This document shows, piece by piece, positions 47,184 to 60,300 of a stretch of DNA of 64,000 nucleotides (the stretch's first letter is position 1; each line of letters opens with the position of its first letter). The DNA is taken from assembly GCA_016858145.1 (NCBI GenBank), contig JAEHOE010000041.1:1-64000 (forward strand), read 5' to 3'. The translations under genes and the position numbers were made by a program. Origin of the DNA: Edaphochlamys debaryana (Eukaryota; Chlorophyta; Chlorophyceae; Chlamydomonadales). The notes under the pieces were generated by a model. That model saw only the letters and a list, made by a program, of their open reading frames with translations, had not been told where the DNA came from and made no database searches.

Positions 47184-50100
47184 CGGCTGTCCACCGCACA
47201 GCTTCCGCCGGCGGCCGGGCTGGAAGCCAACCCGGCGGCCGCCGCGGCTGGGAGCGGCAGCTTAGGCGGGAACGGGAAGCAGGGGTGCGGTCACGGCACA
47301 GGGAAGTGCAGCCCGGAGCGTCCGGGCCGACCCCCCCTTCGTCGGGCCCCACGCGGCGGCGGGGCAGAGGGCTGCTGACGCCGCTTGGCGCTATGCAAGG
47401 GTCCGCCCGCGGTCCCACGGCGTTGGGGCCAGGTGCAAACCCTAGCCGGGGATTCGCGAGCGCGCGCTGATCCGCTGCTGAGGCACGCGGCCGGGGGGCC
47501 ACGTCCTTGCCACGTGCCTAGCGAGCGCTTGGGACCCGGCTGGGTGAGCGGTCTCACCAGGTCAGCCGTGCGGGGGCTTGAGCGGGTACAGTGCCGCAGC
47601 GGCATCGTGGGACGCCAGGCGCCGCGGCCTGTGCGCGCTCGGCAGGGCTGGCGGCGCCGCGGCCTGTGCGCGCTCGGCAGGGCTGGCGGCGCCGCGGCCT
47701 GTGCGCGCTCGGCAGGGCTGGCGGCGCGGCGGCCTAGCCCCCTCGGCAGGGCTGGCGGCGCCGCGGCCTGTGCGCGCTCGGCAGGGCTGGCGGCGCGGCG
47801 GCCTAGCCCCCTCGGCAGGGCTGGCGGCGCGGCGGCCTGTGCGCGCTCGGCAGGGCTGGCGGCGCCGCGGCCTGTGCGCGCTCGGCAGGGCTGGCGGCGC
47901 GGCGGCCTAGCCCGCTCGGCAGGGCTGGCGGCGCGGCGGCCTAGCCCGCTCGGCAGGGCTGGCGGCGCCGCGGCCTGTGCGCGCTCGGCAGGGCTGACGG
48001 CGCGGCGGCCTAGCCCGCTCGGCAGGGCTGGCGGCGCGGCGGCCTTTCCGCCTTGAGCGATGTGGGTCGGGCCCGGGGCGAGCAGCATTGCAGGGGCAGC
48101 AACCTGGGTTGCTCGATTTCGCATGCGCAGGGTTTCGGTCGCAGGCGTCGTAGTCACGGGTAGGATTGTAGGGTGGGTTCCCGCAGGCCATAGGTCAGCA
48201 GAAGGGGGCGGAAGGGATCAGCGCGGGCTCGCGTGGGCCTGTGCTGGTCCCATGCCTGCGTTGGGTGTCGCAAGACGCCCTTGGCCGGACAGGAATGAAA
48301 CAGCTGTCCAGGACGGATCTGCACGGCCCTTCCGGCGGGCACTCCCAGCATCGTGCGGGCAGTGCTGCGGCCGCAGGCAGCGCCTGACCCCAGCACACGC
48401 CATAGCGCTCGCCCGGAGCGAGCGCTGGGACGCGGACGGGCGCAGGGCCTTGCTGCGGCCGCGGCGTGCCGCATCTGAGGGCGGCGGTGCGCCGGCCTGG
48501 GGGGGCCGGGGGCCTGCCAGGGCTGGTCCTTGGCAGGGGGCACACCCAGCAGTCGCCGCTCGACCCCTCGCGGCCTGGGTGCGACGCCGCGCCGAACCGT
48601 CCGGAGCGGTTCGCAGGCCCTCGGCCGGCCTGGGGTTCACGGGGAGCGGCTCGAGCCGGCCCCGCCACCCACGCGCTTTCCTGCCGGACGCGGCGTGACC
48701 GCTACCGTGGACGCCCAGTGTCCCTCCCAGTGGCCGCTTGACGCGGCGTGACAGCTGCCACCGACGCGGCCCTGCGGCGGCGAGGCCAGGTGCTGCCACG
48801 GCCACGGTGCCAGTGGGGCGCTGCGCGTGATGTCCCGTCCGTGGGTGGAGCGGCCTTGCTGCACGCTGGCGCTAATGCCGAGCGATTACGTGCCGCGCTT
48901 TCGTGGCGGGTAGGAGGCAGGCTGCCGTTCTGGGGGCTGCGCGTGTGGGCAGCGAGGGAGTGATTGCTGGTGGGAAAGGTAAAGATGCGGCTGGGGCCAG
49001 GTCAGGGCTGCTTGAGCGGTCTGGCGTGTGGACTGGGTCTTGGCCCCGTGCTCATCTGGCGGCTTGCTGGGCACACCGGCGCTTTGGTTGTTGATGGTGC
49101 CAGAGTGTGTTGGGGCTGGCTACGGCAATGCCATGCCATAGGTCTGTTGGGACACGGGGACTGACTGCAATGTACGTTGACTGTGATGGCTGAGATTGCG
49201 CAGGGCGGCCAGAGCTGCTGGGACTTTGGCCCGTGGCCCACGCTGTGCCTTGGTGTGGCTTAATAAGCGCTGGGGCCGGCTTGCAGGCGCCGCACCGCGT
49301 TGCCCGTCTGCCGGGTAGGGCAAATTGCAAGGGAGCTGGGATGCGCTGGGGTTGGCGGCAGAGACCTGCTGTCCTTCGGCCGGTGTGCCTTGCTTTGCTG
49401 CTGGCTGCCTGGGATTGAGTACTGCTGGAACTGATGCGCTGGTTGAGACCTGACTGAGAGGCACTGAGGAATACGGTACATACCGTAGCGACAATTGCTG
49501 AGCATTGATAGCACTGCAGAATCAGATGTCAGGATTGGTGTTTGACTGCAGGAGAGGGCGCGAGGCGCTGTAGAGGGCTTGCACTGAGTTGGGACGTGTA
49601 TGAAAGCGTGGGTCAGGGAGTCCCCGCCATGGAGCCCTCGGGGCCGCAGAACTGGCGTGACCTCGGTGGGAGAGTCTCGCCCACAAAGCTTGTCTGGAAA
49701 GCGTCGTCGTGGCTGTGTGTAGCGCTGGGCTGAGAAGACGAGGACGGACGGTAGCGTCAGCCCAGTGGTGCGGTGCTGCCCAGTTGTTTCAATGCCGCTG
49801 TAATGTCCATAGCCACGATTTGTTTGGCATCTCAGCGCAGCGCAATTACGGCCGTAAGATTGCCGCTAAACTCTCCTGTTGTGTGGCCGTGACTCTACAG
49901 AGTACAGCCGCCAAAGACCCGGCAGAAGATTTAACCGTGCATTGCACCATGTGCGCCTTAGGGCTCTAGCATCCATGATGCTGCTACACCGCCAACAATC
50001 AGCAGCATCCGCTGATTTAGGACGGCCTACCTCAGGCCCTCGATGGGCCCCACAGCAAGCAAGTGAATAGGAAGTAAGGCAAGCAGGGCCTTGCACAGGA

Positions 50101-51172
50101 TACAGGATACACGTGGGTGAGTCAGGGAGTGTCACAGCCGGTCAGCGCTCCATCCGTTGTCCGGCATCCCGGGGCACGCAAACCCAAACCCAGACACCTA
50201 AGCCCCGAGCACGGGCATGGCGGCATAGCCATTGTGCCGAGACGCGAATTCATTCAACACCCTGAGTGGTTCGTAACTTGGCAACGCGGTGTGGTGTGCA
50301 AGTTGCCAAGTTGCCCATGGGTGGGGTCGTAACATGATTACCAGTAGAAGGAGCCTTGCCCCCATCCAGGGCCCCTGCCGGCCCCAATGTCCAAGGAGTC
50401 AACTATCAAGGAGCCCAAAGGGCGTTAGGTATCATCAAGCAAACACGTGAGGGCGGCCCAGAAGAGAGGCCTAACCTGCGCAGCTTTGTGGGCAGGGGCG
50501 GGGCCCTCACCTGCCCAGTGCCCCCATAATAATCAACCCGCTTTCGCAATCCGAGCATGCTGTGCCTCCACCAAAGCCCTCAATCACCCTCTCTCCATAC
50601 GGTAGGTTGGCCAGGGAACCCTGCCAAGGGAACCCTGCCAAGCCAGAGTCTTGCCTCATCCCCCATCCGGGCCATCCCCACCCGTCCATCCAGCAGTCCA
50701 CCCGCCCCCTCCGCGCACCCAGATCCCCAGCGCCGGACGGGGCTTTGGCGCACTAATTCTGTTTGACAACAGATAGCTGGAGCGCCTGCCAACAGGCAAG
50801 GGTACCTCAGCGCTAGCGCACACGCGCACAAGCGTATGTCTCTACTCTCCAGCGCCCGATGGCGCTCATTCGGCACACGCAGGGGCGGGCCCTGCCTGTC
50901 GGCGCAGGTCACACGCGCAACCCGCCGAAGGTTAAAAATTCCCCCAGCGCCTACCGGTAGCCATGCTACGAGCGGGCAAGGGGTTGCCAGCGCACAAGCG
51001 CCCGGACGTCCGCCTCCAGCGCCTGAGGGCGCTCACACGCAGGCAGGGGCCCCTTGGCGCTCCTCACAGGCGCTCCTCACAGGCGCACCGACGTCTCCAG
51101 CGCCCGAGCGAGGTACTACCCTAGTAGGGTGGTCGCGCTCAGGGCCGGGGCCGCTCGGTGCTCCGTGCGTGC
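47184..51172. other. large intergenic region with a 35-bp minisatellite
   Basis: No recognisable gene on either strand in almost 4 kb. The open frames over 47385-48056 are the translated minisatellite. From about 48.1 to 51.1 kb the sequence is GC-moderate, without long G/C runs, with no RNA gene or transposable-element protein that I can recognise. The coding end of the cysteine-cluster gene (-) borders it on the right. Confidence 0.5.
47611..48050 (+). repeat. 35-bp GC-rich minisatellite, about 12 copies
   Basis: A 35-bp unit, CTCGGCAGGGCTGGCGGCGC followed by CGCGGCCTGTGCGCG, repeats about a dozen times. Two variants alternate: one with CCGCGGCCTGTGCGCG and one with GGCGGCCTAGCCC(G/C). The unit length is not a multiple of three, and all frames produce repetitive peptides, so it is not a coding repeat. 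Confidence 0.93.
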
Positions 51173-53543
51173 TCACACGCGCACCGAGGTCTCCAGCGCG
51201 TGGCGCTGCTCCAGCTTGCCGTCCGCCGGGAAGGGGCCGTTCTGGGCGGCGACGCCGTGCAGCACCTGTGTGGGGGCGGGGTAGACGGGAGGGTGGGGTG
51301 GACGGGGGAGTCGGCAGCAGGGGGCATGACAACCAAGAAGGGGGGAAGACCCAGCACGGCGGGAGGGCCGGCCATGCCGGGCCAAAGGCGCTCAGCCTGA
51401 GCGCTTGGCTCTAGACACACCATGTATGCCTTCAGAAGTGCCGTACGGCAGTGTCGTACAGCACATTCGTACCTGGCGCAGCATCTTGGCGTCCTCCACG
51501 CGCATGTGGCCCTTGAACTCCATGGAGCCCTGCGTACGGCAGCGACACGTGGCGGCGGTTGGTGTCTCGTACGGACGGGCAGAGGGGGTTTGGGGAGCCT
51601 CACGGGCGGACCCCGCCCCGCCCCCAGCAGTGCCCCTCCCCCTCAACACATGCCGTTTGTGGACGTGTGGATGCTTTCGCCTAACGTGCGTGCCACTGCT
51701 ATCCTTGTGCGGTGGTGTACGGCACGTGCGACACGTACGGCACCCACCGCGTAGGTCTTGAGCTCCTTGTCGAAGGTGAAGGGGTGCCAGCCCATGCGGG
51801 AGTCACCGATCTGGAGGGGGGGTGAGGAGGGTACGACAGGTGGGGCGTTAGAGGAGGGTAGTGGTGGAGATGGCAGAGGGCATGAGGCAGGAGAGAGCGT
51901 GGGGGCGAGACTAGCTGCATGCCAGCGAAGCTCTCGACATGCCGTACGGTTGCTCGGTTAGGCAAACCGACTTACCGGTCGCGACACAAAGAGCTTGGCC
52001 GTGAACTGCTCCTTCTCCGTCTGCTTGCACAGGCAGCAGAAGCAGGAGCACTTCATGCTGTGGTTGGAGATCTGCGGAGGGCGGTTGCGTGGGCCAGGGG
52101 GCGCAAGGGGGGTAGGTGGGTTGGTTGGGGGCTTGGGGCCTGCCACGCGATCTATCTTTGGAGCTATATCTATTGGGCAAGCCCGTCGCCACTTCCCGCC
52201 ACGCCCTCACGTTGAATGCGTAGTCCTTGATGTCCTTTCGGTCCAGAGCCGTCTAAGGAGAGGAGAGTCGGGGTCGGGGCGGGTTGAGTGGGGCAGGCGA
52301 TGCGCTTGACTGCGCGCGGTGCACGGTGCCCATCCGCCGCACAGCACATTCGTACGCATCTGTATGCCCGCACGCGCGCCGCCCACCTGCTCCTCGTAGC
52401 TCCACTGGTTCTCCAGCGGGCACACGCAGCAGCACGCGGCGTAGTAGCAGCACTTCTTCTCGCCGGGCTCCGATATGACCTTGCTCTCACGGACCACGAC
52501 GCGCCTGCCCCCCTGGGTATTGGAGGCGTGCAGCCGGGCTTGAGCACCCGCATCCCCCTATCCCCCGGGGGCCTTTCCTCCTCCCGTCTTCCCCCCTCCC
52601 CCTCTTCCATACCCCCCCGCCCGCCCCCCGCCCCCTCCCCGGCTCACTGGTTGGTGACCACCACCTGCACCTTCCACGACATGACTGGGGGAGGGGGGGG
52701 AGGTGGGAGGCATGGAGAGGGGGGGGTAGAAGAACATCAACGAAGTGAAGGGGGGGGAACTGATCAGGGAGGGGGAAGCGTGGGGGGGCACACGGAGCGG
52801 GGAGCACAGAGAGCGGGGAGCGGGCAGGTTAGAGCAGGGTGCGAGTAGGCCTGAGCAGGGTACGAGTAGGCCTGAGAAGTAGGCCAGAGAAGCAGGCCTG
52901 AGAAGCAGGCCGCTCAGTCGAAGCGTGGGCTTTGTCGGGCCTGTGTGGTGTACGGCGATGCTGCCGTACGCGCGCATCTGGGATGAAGCACTGGCAGCAG
53001 CACTGGCAGCAGCAGTAGTAGTTGAGCTTCTTGAGGAAGCGGTACCACCAGCTCTCGGTGACGCGCACGTGCGCGACGTACTCGCAGCGGAACCTGCGAC
53101 ACACGGCGCGGGCCGCAGGGAGTCGGCTTGGGATGTGGGCGCATGTGGCGACATGTGGCGCATGTGGCGTCGACATTGGCTATTGTCGAACGTGGGGGAG
53201 CGGGCCGCGTCATCGGATAGACTTTCAGGAGAGGGTAGCTTTGCGAGCAACTTCGTGTCCCGGGCGTGTCTCAGGGCATCAGCTTGCAACAGGCCCCGTC
53301 AACGCCCCGGCCCTGTCGGAACCTGAGCCAAAACAGGCACCCCACCCGTTTCGGAGTAACGTGGCGCGACGGCCCTCGCCGCGGCCCCATTCGCCCGTTG
53401 ATAGCTGTCTACACTTACTCCTCTAGCTCGCCGTCCAGTAGCTCCACGCCGTCCTTCGTCTTGGCGCCGAGACCCAATGAGCCGCCCTCATTGCTGAGCA
53501 CAGCAGGCGTCTGGGTGGTGATGTCCTTCGGCTGCACAGACAT
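51173..53543 (-). CDS. uncharacterised protein with three cysteine clusters
   Basis: Best model, nine exons (minus): 53543-53419, 53093-52954, 52684-52665, 52512-52387, 52252-52211, 52071-51976, 51810-51748, 51529-51473, 51265-51173; 762 nt, 253 residues. All phases agree, but exons 2-3 are the weak point: donors at 52970 and CCA|GTGAG near 52648 compete, and the third exon would be only 20 nt. Three Cys-rich patches stand out: NYYCCCQCCCQC (residues 66-77), KCCYYAACCCVC (115-126) and KCSCFCCLC (158-166), each preceded by basic or aromatic residues. Other segments: VRVTESWWYRFLKKL, RRVVVRESKVISEPGEKK, GDSRMGWHPFTFDKELKTYA. No signal peptide or clear TM helix. Cys clusters next to basic patches could be palmitoylated membrane anchors or metal sites; both are inference. 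I recognise no family. Confidence 0.75.
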
Positions 53544-54366
53544 TGTATTGTGTTCACAGCTGGGAAAGCGGGGAAGGGGGCCTCAGAGTGACTGAGCGTC
53601 GCTCGATTGAATGGTTGTCGAGAATGTCGACACCGGCCGACTTGAGTCAGTTCGTTAGAGTTTTGTTGCTGAGTATGCTGTTGTCAGGCTTCAAGCAGTA
53701 ACTGTGTTGAAATGCTGACCCCGGCGCTCGCAAAAGTAGAAAACGCCTCCGCCGTACAGCTGGGTCGTCTTAGATAAAGTTCCTTGACATGCAACGCGCG
53801 GAGTTGGCTTGCGCTCAGCGAATTGCTCACAAATCCGGCTACCACCGCAAGCCAGACGGCTAGATTTAGCAAAGCCCCCTCTCCCAGCTTCTTGTGCTTG
53901 CCCGCGAGAAGGCGACGTGCGCGTGTCACCCCGAAACAACCACACCCGCCCACATCGCCCCCCCCCCCTCCCCACACAAGCCATTAGGTGCACCCAGCCC
54001 TTGAGGTGTATGTATGGTCTCGCTCTTCGCCTCGGGACAACCGACGGGTCGGGATGTCGTGCCAGAGAGCCTCAGGCCCCGTCTCCTTGCATGCCACCCC
54101 ACCACGCGTGCCAACACCATAGCGCCCCCCCCCACCCGACGCGCCCTTCCAGCAGCGCCTCTGTCCTGCCCACCCGCGCCATTCACAGCAGCCCCGCCAC
54201 TTGGCCGAAGCCGGCCGTACGAATCAATCCGCCCGCATCTGCCTCCAATCCTGACCGCCGGCGCCGCCAGGGGCCGCCGCTCCAACCGCGCTCCAACCGC
54301 ACCGCCGTACAGCATGCTGCCTTACGCCGTACTGCCGTACGCCACGCTAGCTAGCTAGATAGCTGG
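53544..54366. promoter_or_regulatory. region between ABCG 3' end and the cysteine-cluster gene
   Basis: Both neighbours are on the minus strand, so this holds the 3' flank of the ABCG gene and the promoter of the cysteine-cluster gene. Just after the ABCG stop (54367) is a short CTAGCTAGCTAGATAGCTGG palindromic patch (about 54348-54366). No TATA box or gene was recognised. Confidence 0.5.
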
Positions 54367-57300
54367 CTAGCGCTTCTGGTAGTTGAGGTTGGCCAGGCCC
54401 AGGCAGGCCATGACTCTGAAGCCCAGTACGAACCCCGCCAGGATGAGGACCAGCCAGCCGCGCATGGAGTACCTGAGAGGGGGGTGGGGGGGTTTTGGGG
54501 GGGAAACGTGTGTGTTTTGGCGTGTATGGGCGTGCGTGCCAGGGTGAGCACCAGCAGCCAGGATGAGTCATGAGAGCGGCGGGATGTTGGGAGCCGGGCC
54601 CTACCGAGCGGGGAGCCGGGCCCGTCCCTCCCCCTCCCAGGGCCTTGATTGCAAGACCGGTCCGCACACCAGGGCACAAGCAATCAAGCGGCACTGCTGA
54701 CGGTACGCTAAGCTGCCAAGCTAGCTGCTGCGGCCCCCACATCTGCACTTGCCACTCACTTGTACCCAAAGGTCTGCTCCACAAAGTCCGCCACCGTCAT
54801 CACCATGCCGGGGCCTGGGGGACGGTTGGTTGGTTGGACGGTTAGTCGGTTAGTCGTTGGTCGGTTGGTTGGTTGAGCGTGGGCTGAGAGCGATGTCAGG
54901 AGGATCGGTTGTGATGAGGTGCGGGCTGCACGCTACGGCTGTGGCCGGACGGCAGCTGTACCAGTAGCGAATCGCATGCACACCCGGCCCCAATCAAGCC
55001 TCAAACATGTGTCCCGACCCTGGCCCTAACGGAGCGTGCGGGTTGGGTCAACACCTGTGACACATCTCTCTCTATCCACAGCCCCCCATACTTCACGCTG
55101 GCACGCACCGACTGCGATGGTGTTGGTGTAGTCGTCGCCCAGCTGCGTGGTCACCACTCCGTAGATGGTGTAGGTGGCGGGGTTGAAGTAGTAGGCCCAG
55201 ATCCACCAGGGCTTGATGTCGCGCCTTTAGTTGAGGGGGGAAGGGGGAGGGGGGGTCGGAAGCGGGCGGGGGTTGGGGAGGGTGCAAGGGGCGAGGTTCG
55301 GGTGGGCGGGTGGGTGGGTTGGGGACGGTGTACGGCAGGTGTAGCTGGGCAGCCAGGAGCCTCGCAAGGAGGTGCTGAGCTCGTGAGCCTGCTTGTCCTA
55401 TGATACAGCCCTCAGGTTCCCCTGCTCACTTGTATACGAGAAAGCCGCAGAAGAGGTTCTGTTGTTGGGTGTTGGGGTGGGGGAGGCACGGCAGAAGGGT
55501 GGAGCACAGGGATAGGTGAGTGGTGAGTGGTGTCGGGGTTGGGTGGGGTTGGGGCTTGGGGGCAAAGGCATCCAGGCATTCCCCCCGGGCATGCTCCTGG
55601 CGGCAAGCCGCACAGCCCTACAACCTCTCGCCACGGCCCTTCACCTTACCCCTCCCCTCCACTCCCCCTCCCCCCTCCCCCTCCCCCCCCTTCCCCCCCT
55701 TCCCCCCCAACTCACCCACAGCAGCAGCATCCCCGCCGCCCCGCTGGTGGCCAGGGGCACGGAGGGCAGCGCCGCCATGACCGCCACCCCAAAGAATGTG
55801 AAGGCCAGCAGGTTGAGGAAAAAGTACAAAAGGAACCAAAAGAACTTGACCGCCTGAAACTCGAACTGGGGTTTTGGGGGGAGGGAAGGGGGGGGGAGGG
55901 AAGGGACGACGGGGGTTACGGGGGCGGGCAGGGAGGTAGGAGAAGGTGCTGGGGAGAAGCGTCGAGAAAGGTGGAGGCAAGCACAGGTGCCATGCGACCC
56001 CGCGGCCCTGGGCTGACTGCCCGGCGCCCGCCCCACCATGCCCCTTGCCCCGAGCGCCGTGCCCCACCGACCCACGACACCCACCAACCCCTCCATCCCC
56101 CCCCCTCCGCCACCCCACCTACCTGGATGGTGAAGTACACGATGATGCTGTACAGGATGCTCTGTACGGCAATGTACGGCACCTCGGCCAGGCCCTGCGA
56201 CATGACGTACGGCACCACGTGGAACAGCCCCGCCGCCCGCTCGCGGTAGAAGACGCGGCGATCTGCGTCTATGACGGGCAGGATGGTGAGGCAGTTGGAG
56301 ATTCCCATGAAGACCGTTGTGGAGTAGAGCGCGCCCATGATGTCCATCACGCCCAGCATGGTGGTCCTCTAGGGGAGGGGGGGGGGTAGAGGCAAGAGGG
56401 GTAGAGGGGGGGGGGTAGAGGGGTCAGGGGGGTCAGGGGGGGTGAAGTACACTGCATGATTGATATCAGTGCCTTCCCCGCATTTCATCGTCAACAACCC
56501 GCATGCAGCTACCGAGGCATCCACGCCACGCCACGCCATGTACGGCAGTACGACAGTACGGCGCCGTACCTGGTTTCCGCGGTTCCAGTACAGCGTGCCG
56601 AACATGAGCCCCATGCCCAGGGTCACGAGGAAGCGGAGCACCTGGGGGGGGAAGGGGGGGGGGGAAGGCGGGGGGGGAAAGGGAGGAAGAGGCATCGTAA
56701 AGAATTGTGTGCGGAGTACGGATGTTGATCCATAAGATCAAGGTCCCGGAGGCCCGAGTATCATCCCGAGTACCCCTCTTGCATGACTCACGTTGTACGG
56801 CGGGTGTCGCCAGTAGGTGGTGAGCGCCCGGCGCATGAGTAATGCGAACTGGCGCGGCAGTCCCACGGCGTATCGGGAGGCGAAGGAGAGGGGCGCGGTG
56901 CCGGGCGCGGGCTCGGAGGCGGCGGCAATGACCTTTGCGGCTTGCCTGGGAGGGGGGGCAGAGGTGGGGGGGTGGGGTGGGATGGGGGGGTTGGGGGAGG
57001 GTGAGCTAGTGATAGGGATGCGTGGGGACTGGAAGGGCGGAGCTGCGGAGCTCGGAGTTCGCTGCGTGCCCTTGGGCCATCCCGTGACCCAGACGTCTCC
57101 CGCCCGAGCTTCAAGCAGTCCCTCCGTGCGTGTCGCCGCCCCAGGCCGGGCCCTCGGCTCTTTCCCACTACCCCTCCCCGCCCCCGGCTCCTCCCCCCAA
57201 CCCCTCCCCCTAGAACGCACTGCGCCAGGGGGCTTTGCCATTCCCAAACACCCCCCCTTCACAAACCTCCCCCCTCCATCCCCCTCCACCCCCACCCCCC

Positions 57301-60300
57301 CACGCACTGCGCCAGGGGGCTGGCTGCCCACAGCTCCGCCCAGTCCGCCCCCAGGCGCCGCTCCACGCCCGCCGAAGAGGCCTCCAGCATCCAGTCCGCG
57401 GGGTTGAGGTGGGGGGCGTAGCGGGGCACGTCGGGGCCTGGGGAAGACGTCGGGGAGATCGTGTGTGTTTTGCCGACGCGTCACAGCAAGGACTCGCCTG
57501 ATGCTACAGGGATGCACCCGCCGCGAGTCAGCACCGCACCCGCCCCCCTCCCCCCCCCCCCTCCCCCCCCCTCCCCACCCCCCTCCCCACCCGCTCCCTC
57601 GAAGTGCCCGACCAGCGTTGACTGCCCCGGGCCCAGGGGGCCGTTGAAGATGACGCGGCCGCCTGGCTTGAGCAGCAGCAGCCTGGCGGTTGGCGGTTGG
57701 CGGTTGGGGAGGTTGGTTAGTTGCGTGTCAGATTGTGGCTGGGTCCAGCGCATGCCCAGCTCGTCCCTGGCCGCTTAGTTGGAGACTTGAAGGAGGCCAG
57801 CCGTGCCGTACTCACTCGTCGAAGGCCTCGAAGATCTCACGGCTGGGCTGGTGGATGGTGCACACCACCGTACGGCCCGTGTTTACGGTGTTGCGTACGG
57901 CACGCATGACTAATGAGGCCGCGCGCGCGTCCAGGCCTGTGGGGGGGAACCGTAGAGTGGGGGGGGATGCGATGATCAGGGAGTGGGGGCATGCAGGGGC
58001 TTTGCAGGGAGGTACGTGCCCCCGCCACAGACCCCGACGCGTCGGCAATACACACACGGTCCTCTCCCTCCCCCCCCGCCCCCTCACCGCTGGTGGGCTC
58101 GTCCATGAACACCACCGAGGGGTTGGCCACCAGCTCCACCTGCAGAGGGGGAAAGGGCGGGGTAAAGGGGGGGACGGGTGAAGGGCCGAGCGCGTGTGTG
58201 TGTATTGCCGACGCGTCAGGGGTTGGCCACCAGCTCCACCTGCAGAGGGGGAAAGGGCGGGGTAAAGGGGGGGACGGGTGAAGGGCCGAGCGCGTGTGTG
58301 TGTATTGCCGACGCGTCAGGGGTTGGCCACCAGCTCCACCTGGAAGGGGGGGAAAGCGGGGTGGCGGGTGCGGGCGAAGGGTCGAAACATGGGGCATGGG
58401 TGGGCAGGCGTGTGGATAGGCAAGGAGGCCGCCACGCGTGCACCCTCTTTCCCCCGTTCCCCCTTCCCCCCGGACCCCGCCGCGTCAGCAGAATACCCTC
58501 CTCTTCCCCCACCCCCCCGTTCTCCCCCCGCCCCCAACCCACCGCGATCGTCAGGCGCTTGCGTGCCTCCGTGGGCAGCCCCCCGCCACCAAGCCGGACC
58601 CCGACGCGTCGGCAAAACACACACGTTACCCCCCTTTCCCCCCCCTGCCCCCCGCCCCCAACCCACCGCGATCGTCAGCCGCTTGCGTGCCTCCGTGGGG
58701 AGGCCCCCCGCCGCGGGGCTTGCCCCCACCAGCGCCCCCCCCAGGGGCCCCAGCTCCACCACCCCCATCACCCCCTCGATGTGGGCGGACAGGGAGGCCC
58801 GGTCGGGCAGCAGGCCGGGGGGGAGGCGCATGCGGGCGGAGAAGAGGAGGGACTCGAGGACCGTGGCCTAAGGGGGGGGGAGGCAAGGGGGGGAAGGGGG
58901 AGAAACGGGGCTTGGAGGGTGAGGTCGGTGGATGAGGCAGACCATGCGGTAAGCGGGCCTGTGCAGACCGGCGGTGAAGGGCGAGTCCACATCTCGAGGC
59001 CCACAGCACAGCCCCCCACCCTCAGCACAGCGCAGCACAGCACAGACGCACAGTACGGCACCGCATGCCAGTACGGCACTGCACAGCATAGTACGACACG
59101 TCCCCGGCCCCCACCTGGGGGTTGTGCACGTCGAACTGCTCCACGTAACCCATCACACGGCTGAACGTGGACATGACCTTGGGGCGGGGGGTAGGGGGTG
59201 GGGGGTCGGAGGAAGAAAGGGAGTGAGTGAAAGGCTCAGCACATTGGTTTGGTCTCTCAGGCTTGGTCAGCAATCATGGATCCAAAAGCTGCGTGCCCTT
59301 GGGGCAACCTACGGTACTCCTACCGGTGAGTCAACCTTGCTCCATGGATCCAAGATCCAGAGATCTAGGTATCACCGCTGGATCCAATCTCACCTTGGTG
59401 TGGCCGTTGAGCAGCTGCGTGCCCTCGGTGCGACCGCCCGTCTTCCGCCCCGCCAGCACGTCCAGCAGCGTGGTCTTGCCTGGGGGTGGGGGGGGGAGGG
59501 TGGGGGGAAAGCGTGTGTGTTTCGCCGACGCGTTCATGGCGTCGCAAGGACCCCCCTGCCCCCGACCACAACATTAGTCGGGACCGGCTGGCGTGCGTGC
59601 GGGCAGGTGCCGGGGCGGGGGTGGGAGTGTGTTTCGCCGACGCGTCGCGTGCCGCCACGCACGCACCTGCCCCGCTGGCGCCCATGAGTGCCGTGAGCAC
59701 GGAGGGCCGGAAGGATCCGGACACTCCCCGGAGGAGCTGCAGCTCGCCTGGGGGGGGGGAAGGGGGAGGCGAGGGGGGTGGAAAGGGTAGGTACGGCCGT
59801 GCGTGGTGAGAAGTCGCTGCTATGCAGAGGCCTGGTGTGCAGGTGCCGTTAAGATTTGTGATGGCTTCGAATCCTGGCACGTACGGCATCGGCCGTACAG
59901 TAAACGATCCGCGAGATCTCACTCCCACCTGATCCCTTGGGCTTGGGAACGAAGTAGTTGATATCCGTGAATGCAAGGGACATGGGCGCAAAGGCCAGGC
60001 CGCCGCCGCCCACGGGCACCACCACCTCGCCCTTCCCGGATCCAGATCCAGATCCGAGTCCGGCCGCCGGCTTCAGATCGCTGTTGGATTTGGATCCCTG
60101 CTGCTGCAGATTGGCGGATGAGGGCAGGCCGCCCGAGCCCCGGGTGTGCAGCCGCACTTGCTGGGGGGCTACCGGCGCCTGAGGGGGGGTGGTGACGAAG
60201 GGCAGGGGGCCGGGCCGAGGGGGCCGGGGACGCAAGCTGAGACTAGGAATCAAAACCCGGAACAAACTTCGGAGATCCATTACTAACGCACCTGAGAGGA

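Noticed and set aside
47611..48050. Regular ~35-bp repeats considered as a CRISPR array
   Set aside because: There are no unique spacers: units are head-to-tail with two sequence variants, there are no cas genes, and the segment is eukaryotic. It is a minisatellite.
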